From Glandiceps talaboti (lineage: Eukaryota; Hemichordata; Enteropneusta; Spengelidae), in contig NC_135570.1 in assembly GCF_964340395.1 (NCBI RefSeq), positions 7,001,822 through 7,012,821 on the forward strand: a stretch of 11,000 nt of DNA, written 5' to 3'. The position numbers were made by a program, and so were the translations under genes. Under the pieces are notes generated by a model. The model was not told where the DNA came from, searched no databases, and was given only the letters and a program-made list of their open reading frames with translations. Position 1 is the stretch's first letter; each line of letters starts with the position of its first letter. Positions 1 through 8,700 of the stretch are shown one piece after another.

Positions 1-989
1 ACTGACCGACTGACTGACAGACAGACTGGCTATACAATTACATGTACCTATTAAATGTATCATTCTATACTCAAGTGTTGGTAGTTGATGTATACTTCCT
101 CTCTAAGTAGTCCAACTGTAGCTGTAGTCAATGCACAAAATATCGTTAAGTTACAGATTATGAATTTGAGGGCATCAGTAGACGAGATGGACGTGCGAAA
201 ATAAAAAAAATGTCTGGATATTGGCAATAGTTTAGTAGCGTTAGTCCTTCAAGTCTACATGTAGGCTAGTCACTAGCTAGCATCTGATCCACATTAATGT
301 TTGTCAGTTGTTCGCCTAGTCTTTGTTTGTTTATGTCTGATTAGAGATCCTTGCGACACCGTTGATGATTTCATCGTCTCGGTTTTGATAGTATAGAGGC
401 TATATCCATTGGGTTTGAATCTGGATCGGTTTTGATGATTAGAGCTCACCTGGATACGGCGAAAGGCTATTATCGTTATTCATAAAGCGTGTGGAAAAAA
501 GTCAAAGTGAAATTCAGTCTACCGTAACCTTATTTGTTTGAGGCAAGTCTATTTTGGAACGTATGTGCTAACTAATTGACACTTCACTAAGTTGTCTTGC
601 ATTATATTTTCGGTCCAATTTGTAAGTTGTGTTTCATATCCTTCATGACTGAAGTAACTGGTAACTGTAACCTGAGTCACGCCTTAAACATATTACGATT
701 TGTTTGCGTTGGGGCTTAGCCACCATGATGTCAGTAACCTATCGTCTGAATTTGTGTAACGTTTTCTGTCATATGATCTCTGCTGTTAGACCGACAGCAT
801 GGAGGTCAACTATGTAGCCTGGGGTCAAACGGTGTTGCGGTATAGTAGGGCTGTATAGATGTGAGAGTGGCGAGCATTATTGTCATTGTGTATGACAGGT
901 TTACCTGGATATGACCTTGTACAGTATATAGTTTTACAATAGTAATATCTTATCAGCTGTTATTTTAATTTAATCATTAACTTTACCCG
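1..989. other. Upstream flank, no gene identified
   Basis: Every frame is broken by stops and nothing resembles a known protein. Bases 1-28 are an ACTG/ACAG tetranucleotide patch, probably the edge of a longer tract. TATATAG at 925-931 lies about 60 bp before the tentative start codon. It could be promoter or 5' UTR sequence if exon 1 is right. Confidence 0.5.
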
Positions 990-1029
990 ATGAAAGTCAA
1001 ACAAGCACCACTGTTAGTATTGTTTAACT
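990..1029 (+). CDS. PCDH15: Tentative exon 1: start codon and first half of signal peptide
   Basis: ATG at 990 opens 13 codons reading MKVKQAPLLVLFN, followed by one base (T) and a good donor, AACT|GTAAGG. An in-frame TAA lies four codons upstream. The phase-1 donor fits the phase-1 acceptor at 3355. The junction codon becomes TGT, giving a basic start (MKVKQ) followed by a nearly unbroken hydrophobic run, PLLVLFNCYLIFVLVYL, which is a convincing secretory signal peptide for a cadherin. The start-codon context is weak (C at -3). A TATATAG lies at 925-931, but no promoter can be claimed from that. The rival start at 1286 has better context but needs a poorer acceptor. The true first exon could also lie upstream of the window. 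A spliced transcript would settle it. Confidence 0.38.
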
Positions 1030-4000
1030 GTAAGGCGTCTGTTCGCGGTGACTCAGGAACGTGTTTGGTGTCGAAGTAGGAGTACAGTGCCGCGACCCAC
1101 TTACGTTGTCGATGGGCTCCTGGCTATAGTGTGGTCTGATTTTAGAGAGAATTTCATATGTTGTCTTAGATTTGTGCTATAACCACCAGTAAAAACACAC
1201 CAAGGTCACTTGGTTACTACTGTAACACTGGTAACAATTCGTCCATATTGCGCCAGGGCTGGTAAACTCAGTGAAGCCAAGCGAAATGGGAAGCTGTCAA
1301 AAAAAGTCTCCACGGTAAGTGAATACTAAATGTCTAGGAGTACCATGAACATTAATCTCGATGAGTCCAGATATTCTGAGCACAAGTCAACGTGTTATAT
1401 TACTGTAAGGTGTGACGTGTAGTCTTATAATATCAACAACTATGTCGATTATGGATGCCATTAATTCTTGCTTTCGTTTCTTTGGGAAATATTTGAATTT
1501 CCTGTTACTTATTTTATGTGACTCTGAGTTCAGTACATACATAGTCTTGCTTGCAAACACAGTGTATAGACACCCATTTCTCCTGGAGAGGGGGGGGGGA
1601 CATTGCCGGGACCCAGATTCGTCTTACTCCGTCTGCAAGCAGGCTCGACTAAAGTGCTCTTCATATTGTTCAACACACGTATATTATATTGATTTCCTCC
1701 TTGATGTAAAACTAGTTCCGTGTACGCGTCAGTGATGTCAGAATTCCGCTTCTATTCACTTTACCTTTTGTCTGTTAGAAAATGAGAGCTACGCATGCAA
1801 TAAGGAAATTTGAGGAGGTTTTATGTCGGACATGTTAGGGGAACTAAAAGGTTCTTAACGGTGGATCCAGGAAGGGGGTGGGGGTTGAAACTTTGATATA
1901 CTTTTGTCCACCGTTGGCGTTTTATTGTGTGTGTCACACATTATAAATATAATGACATCGTGTGTATTTTGTTTATCCGGTGAACACTTTAAAAACTTAG
2001 AAATACAACATTCCTAACACAATTTGAAACGTCAAAACCGTGGAGATACACTGACTCAGAGAATGACAACTCGCCAGAGAAACTCGGACCCGAATGCATG
2101 TGAACTTATGATTAAATTCATAAAGAAAGTACAAGTAAAGTGTAGAATATCATTTAAAGTGTTCCCCTGTGAAGATTCTGAGTATTTCCGTTGATGAAAT
2201 CCTTCTTTTTCCATTTTACCCTAAATTTGTGAGCGTTTGGGTGTACGAAGAAAATGTGAAGTGGGAATATATGTAGGTACTAGAGTACCTGGGTCATGTA
2301 CATTATGTTAATATATCTTTTGGAATCAAACAGACAGACAGCCTGACAGGCAGGCAAACAGATTGACAGGCAGGCAAACAGACTGATAGGCAGGCAAACA
2401 AACATACAGACATACAGACAGGCAGGCAGGCAGACAGGCAGACAGGCAAGCAGGCAGGCAAGCAGGTAGGCAGGTAGGTAGGCAGACAGGCAGACAGGCA
2501 GACAGGCGCTAGACAGGCAGGCAGGCAGACAGGCAGATCAACTGGCAATTAGTTTGAAATGGACTAACGACCTCAGAACTTTGTTTCCTAACGAGATTGG
2601 CCGAGAAGATTTTGTTTGAAAAAGGCAAATCGTGTCTTCAACGACGTTTGTGTCACATTTTAAACAAAAATACTTGCATGTGCTTTTTCCTGTAGCAATT
2701 CTGGAACACATGTTGCTTCATACAGTATTCGATTGGGTTTGCAGCTGGGTGAGAATATACTTTTGAATGTTCTAAATATTTTGAAGAAATGACACTGCAT
2801 GAGTGAAGTATCTTTTAATCAAAAACCGATGTGTATCAGTCGCATGGATTGGATTGAATGTGTACTTGCATATAGAGATAGTCATATAAATTATAGAGAT
2901 CAAAAACGAATGAGTTATCGAATTTCTATAGTCATAGTTTTTTTCTATTTAACTCCCAGGTGATTTGAAATTATTTTATTGGTACAAAGTCTATTCCGGG
3001 GCAAATTTGTCTAAATAGAAAAATGACAGTGATTTGCGTTAACTATTTTTTATTTCAATATACAGATATATCACATCAATATGTTGCTTATTGTAATCAT
3101 GATAACCAAGAAACTAGTATTCAATTTTTTTGTACGTTTTTCATCAAATATTGACAATATGAGACAAAACATTTAACCTTTTCTTTTAAAAATGCAATGT
3201 TTCTTGTTGGATTTATATGCACACACAAATGAAAGTAAAGAATACATGTTATCATGTTGTATTGACCTAAAAAATATTGTAATTTGATTTATTTTTGATT
3301 ATTCAGGTGCTCATAAACACAATAGTAAGCGTCATACATGTTCTCCTATTCCAGGTTATTTGATATTTGTTTTGGTTTACCTCAATGACAAAGTAGAAGG
3401 TCAAGGAGGTGAGTTTTACTTTTTCTTGATGGATGAGATGTCTTGAATATATTATTTGAGGAACAAAAAAACATAAAAAAACCACAAAAACAACAACACA
3501 ACAACAAAAGCAAATGGAAAACAAAACACATACAAACAAAAATGTCGCGACCGGTTTCCTTGACAACCCAAATATCTGTGATGTTGTAGTGTTGTCATAT
3601 ATGGTTCCGATATCTTTTATTTGAGTAAGTTAGTCATTTCTAATAATACTATACTATTTCGTGAACCTCTTGTCTTTTTTTTAAATTTTTACTAGCATTC
3701 AAATCACTTTGTTTCGAATATCTATTTCAAAACCAGACACATCCCTCTGCGCATGCTTTCTTACACTTATTTGTCAGTAGTTACAACACATCTATCTCAT
3801 GTTACTTTAACAAGGCTACAAACTATATCGATGATGATAATGCTCAACTTATTGTAGTATACAATAGTACCAAAGCCATTGTCTCTACCATAACATGTAC
3901 TACTACCACTACCTTTGTCGGTACCATGTCTTCGCCGCCGCCGCCGCCACCACCACCACCACCACCACCACCACCACCACCACTACCAGCTACTACTACC

Positions 4001-4120
4001 ACCACCACCAGCAGCAGCAGCAGCATCACCACAATCGTCACTACGACGATCACCACCGGGACCATCACCACCACCACCACCACCACCACCACCACCACCA
4101 TCATCACCATCATCATCATT

Positions 4121-4156
<36 letters not shown>

Positions 4157-5673
4157 ATCATCATCATCATCATCATCGTCAAATAAAATGTCAAACTCAA
4201 AAAGTTTTTCTCTTTTGTCATTGCTTTAGATTGTACTTTCGTTGATGCACCCACGGATCGCACATCAAGTTACGAAGAGCAAGAAAGTGGTAAGATAATC
4301 TCAACAATACTGTGTTTCCAAATGTGTAGTGCTCTTGAGGCCACTTGACATGTGTGGCAGTGTTACTAATGCCAAGACTAAGTACAGAACCTATTTTTAT
4401 TTCGATTAAGCCGCGGTCAGAATTTACATCGGGGAGGGGGGGGGGGGGTGGGGAGAAAATACTTGGTCATCTTTTTTTCGCAGATTCCCCCTTCAAGCTT
4501 TCAAAAATATCATGCCCCCCCCCTGAAATGAACCCAAACATTTCCGTAGTCCTCCAGGATATACACTGATATAAGACATTTTCAAATGTACACGGTAAAC
4601 GACTGCTCCTGAAGTTTAATTTGGTTCAAATCATGAGCTAACTATTTCGTAGTCCCCTTTCAGACCATCAGAATTTTCATGACTCCTTCTTCGAACACCA
4701 AAAGTTTTTAATGACCCTTCCCCATCCCCCCGTAAATTCTGACCACAGCCTTAGATCGACATGACAGCTGGTTATAGGTAGTCTTTGCGCAAAAGTGGTG
4801 AAGTCCAATCAGGCTCTTTTATTAGTATTCCTACATGTGATATAAAATAATGAGGCTTTCTGTTGTCTTGTAGAAGCAGTATTGAAATCTTCCTAAACTG
4901 TTCATTTATAGGAACAAATACTTCCAATTCAATCTTTGAACTTTGAAAGGACGCCTGTAGTGTAAGATACAGTGGTTCATCATGCTTCATTTATCTCTTG
5001 CCGAACACAATACACTTTTTTTCGTGATTATGTACAAGAGTGTCTGAACATAGTCTGGTGTCAATGTTACATAGTATGTGACAAAAACATCGATGATGAT
5101 TCATGTATTATGTATCTTTAAACAGGTACTCCAATATATACCATCGATGTGATTGGTGATATCGGTACTGGGACACCACCTACTGGAATACAGTTAGAAA
5201 TATTTCAATGTGGTGAAGGTCCAACTCCAAGTAATGAATGTGGTAACTTGTTTAAAATTGTTGATAAACAGCTGCAGTGGGGCAGAAGATATGACTTAGA
5301 GGTACATCGTCATCTTTTGAAATTTAAGAGTCCTTGTATACGATGATCTACAGTTATCACTGAAACATTACAAGAAAGGTCAATAAGTACAGAGGGTCAA
5401 CCAAAGACAGATGGCACATAAATATATCAATAGTTCAGAACTGGAGTCATAAATACTGAAAAGTTAAACACTTTGGATTTACGACAGTGTATATGGACAT
5501 TTTCATACATGGATGGGGACAAGCTATTATAAGCAGTTTGAGATTATCTATGGTCGTTGATTTTAAGAATGCCTGAAGAGATTTTGACCATGACGAAGTT
5601 GTTTTTGTATCGTTTCTCCGTTTCATTTTGACCTGTGCTTGCTCGATATTTTATTATTACCATGTAGATTTCA

Positions 5674-5712
<39 letters not shown>

Positions 5713-8700
5713 ATTTAAAAAAATGAAATTCCAACCTACCTACCCTATTTTCTGAAATCATGTTATTGGAAACAACCCTCTAATTTTTTTTGCCTTATTC
5801 TTTCTATTTTTAATACAGACTGAAACTTGTGATGACTATTACGTCATCGTATTCATGTGTACTCATACAGGTCAACCAACTGTAAGTATTTTACATGTAT
5901 TATTTTGTTCACAAAGCTGCAAACGCAAAAACATTGGCAGAGAAGCCATTATCCTCAACAGTACTATGCATCGTGCAAATATAATGATAATTGATAAATT
6001 TGGCTTAGAATGTCTCTGCCGTATATTGGGACGACGCATTATGTTTAGTGTCACACCTTCAAATTCTGAAACAATATCCTCAGTAAGCTCCTCACTTTTT
6101 GAACTTCCCATGATGCTGCCTTACAGCAGGTCTCTCAACTATTTCCCTCACCCTCATATCTATGGCATGCTCAAACTGATTTCAACCAAACCTAGCACTA
6201 ATGTAACATACTATGTGAGACATTTGCACGTCACTTTGTTTTGTGACTAAATCAAATATGGCTGAATGGCGGAACATTTGTTGTTAAATTTCACAATATG
6301 CATCATAATTTTGTAGATGTAATACATAGTGACTCCACTGAAATGTCTACACCCATATTATCAAATATGAGCTTACTATTAATACCTTGACCTTTGACCT
6401 TTAAAACCTCCAAGTTCAAAAAGTCAAGTTGAGGTTATCTTCATAGCTTTTTGAATAAAACATTTCAAGGGATAATATTGTAATCATGGCGGGTTTGACT
6501 ATGTCAAGCATATATGCAAATCATAAGAGCAGTGTTGCTGTTACAAGTAGATTTACTTGTATCAGTACTAATGTAGTGTATAGCATTAAATGCCAGAAAT
6601 GTGTTTTTTGTATAAAGGTTCGACTGTGATCGTTGGTGATCGTTTCCTGGAACATCTCCGTCTCACGAGACAAAATAATTGTAACTATTCCGTATCTGTG
6701 CATTTTATTACTAACAATCAAAGTGTATCAGATATGTCTATTTCAGGAATTTGTAAGGTTTCTGGTGATGAGGATCGATTGAGGTTGAAGGAGGAGGATA
6801 TCATTTTCCATCTAGGAAAGTTGGAACTCCATGGAATTAATATATTATTTACATTATTCCTTAATAACTAACTACGTTTATTCTATCTTTTAGGCGTGTT
6901 CTATAGAGTTCTCAGTTCATGAGCGTGATTTGTAGATCTTTCTTCGCATATTTTAGCGTTTATTAGAACTTGCTATGTTTCGTTCTATGTCATAGCACAT
7001 AGATATAATGTCAGGTGGTAACCTCCTTACATCTTGCCTTGCTGGTATCCTTTGTTAAAGAATATTGATTTAAAACGTCAGAATTGAATTTATTTACCAG
7101 GACTGTTTTACTCATTACTTTTGCTCTCCTATGCAAATCACTTAATTATGTGACCTTGACCTGTACAGCAAAATGTTGGCCATATTTGTGATGTAAAGCC
7201 CATTTTGAATTATATCTCCAAATGTTTGATACGTATGGACACCACTCAGGTGTCTACCCTCACATTATGAATGGTAAGCTTTCTCATGAGACTATGACCT
7301 TTGACCCTAACACACATTTGCAAGGTGAAATGACCGAAATGTTTCTTTCTACATTAACTCATAAGTTGAATACACAAAGACTCCATTTACATGTCTATAC
7401 CCCAAGGGTTAGCTTTCTTTTTTATTCATTGACCTTTGACCTCCACATTCAAGGTCAAATAGCAAATTGGTCAATAAATTATGAAGTTTTGTATCTTGAG
7501 ACACCATTCAGGTTTGCACAATAACTTTGCCATAAGCACACAAGTTGGGGAGTATGTCTTCGATTGAAGGCTTGTGAAATAGTAATTTTCAGATGTTTTA
7601 GCAAAATTTACGGAATCAAAATAGCAAAAATCAAAATTATGATATTGGCTCATGACATGTACAAATATAATCCTATCTGTGTGTGTTACACGAGGATATG
7701 GCTTTTCATGGTTTTATATAGAACATACAATATAATCATATTGCAGTTGATAATTGATAGGATATCGCCATTCATTACCAACCATTATCATCACTGCTGT
7801 TATCACCATTATCATTAATCCATTCCATTGAATGTAATCGTATATTTATTTAACATATTTACAAAATGAAATATTCCATGCAGTCAGTATTCAAGAAGCT
7901 AGTGGTAATTTCAGCCAGGCAAATTTAATTATTGTTTTGGTTTTTCTTTTGCAGTACTTTGAAATAGAACTCATCATTCTCGATAAAAATGAATATGTGC
8001 CAGTGTTTGCACGTACGCCATACAATGAAAATTTAATTGAGGTAAGAACACTTATATTTTGACGGAGAACCCTTTGAAATACATGCAAAGAATGTTTTAA
8101 TATATATCATTTGAGGCTACTGTCTTCTTAGGAAAGCTTTCATTGGTAAGTATCGAATCACGTGACCCATAACAAGTCTTCATCGAAGAGATAGTTGCCA
8201 TTAACGTTTTAGCTTACTTAATTCGTGTACATAATATTAGATCTGATATAGGTATTAGATTTTGTAATATATAAATATGTAACAGTTGCCATTATTTCGT
8301 GTCATAATTTTTTCTTACAGTTTACCGAGATTGGTTCCGCGGTTTATGATTTTTCTCAATTTCCAGCTACCGATGATGACTGTCAATGCAACGCCGGTAA
8401 TGGGCAGATCTTTTATAGAATAGTCGAGGTATAACTTGTTTACTTACTCTTGACCATCAAAGCGCCATTGCGTAAAATTATCAAAGCAAAGAATGTGCTT
8501 ACCTAAGTAAACAAATCAGACTGTGATCAGAATTTACATGTAATAACAAAAACATCCACCAGATTTGAACCGAAACTTGTTTCTGTAAGGTGTAATTTAT
8601 TTACTTACAGGCTACTACTATTGTAAGAATTAGGCTTTCGCACAGCCCCCTGCCTACTCTGAATTGTCAATATTTGACATTAGCTTCGATCTAACAGCTG

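Larger units (their letters stand above)
1030..3354. other. Putative intron 1, mostly non-coding
   Basis: This runs between the tentative exon 1 donor and the exon 2 acceptor. It contains the alternative 5' exon candidate at 1286, a GTG-started ORF at 1412-1735 judged spurious, G runs near 1591-1598 and 1871-1885, and the tetranucleotide satellite at 2329-2537. The stretch from 2540 to 3300 is AT-rich, with no exon, RNA gene or element I can support. If exon 1 is wrong, this is partly upstream flank. Confidence 0.4.
5882..7954. other. Intron 5 (2,073 bp) with dispersed DR1-bearing repeats
   Basis: Bounded by GTAAGT and TTTTGCAG, joining two phase-0 exons whose peptides read continuously across EC1. 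The ORF at 5855-6250 merely runs from exon 5 into this intron. Bases 6331-7457 hold three related repeat units with TGACCTTTGACCY ends. A 93-codon ORF at 6590-6871 is unexplained. From 7560 to 7950 the sequence is AT-rich with nothing recognised. Confidence 0.8.

Noticed and set aside
1412-1735. Plus-strand ORF containing a signal-like stretch, FLLLILCDSEF
   Set aside because: It opens with GTG and lacks a good donor. The only phase-compatible site (A|GTACAT near 1532) is weak. The 3355 exon gives a better signal peptide.
2344-2403. Regular 20-bp repeats that could suggest CRISPR
   Set aside because: The copies are contiguous with no spacers, and this is an animal genome.
2303-2548. Minus-strand Leu/Pro/Cys-rich ORF of 81 codons
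   Set aside because: It is a translation of the tetranucleotide satellite, with no independent coding signal.
3303-3566. Minus-strand hydrophobic Cys/Phe/Val-rich ORF
   Set aside because: It is produced by the A/C-rich tract at 3465-3541 and overlaps exon 2 in antisense.
3844-4263. ORFs on both strands rich in His, Pro, Thr, Val, Met or Gly
   Set aside because: All arise from the triplet array, which is open in several frames. A plus-strand exon reading would also conflict with the clear acceptor at 4229.
5855-6250. 131-codon plus-strand ORF
   Set aside because: Its first codons are the end of exon 5. The rest reads through a consensus GTAAGT donor into the intron and loses cadherin character.
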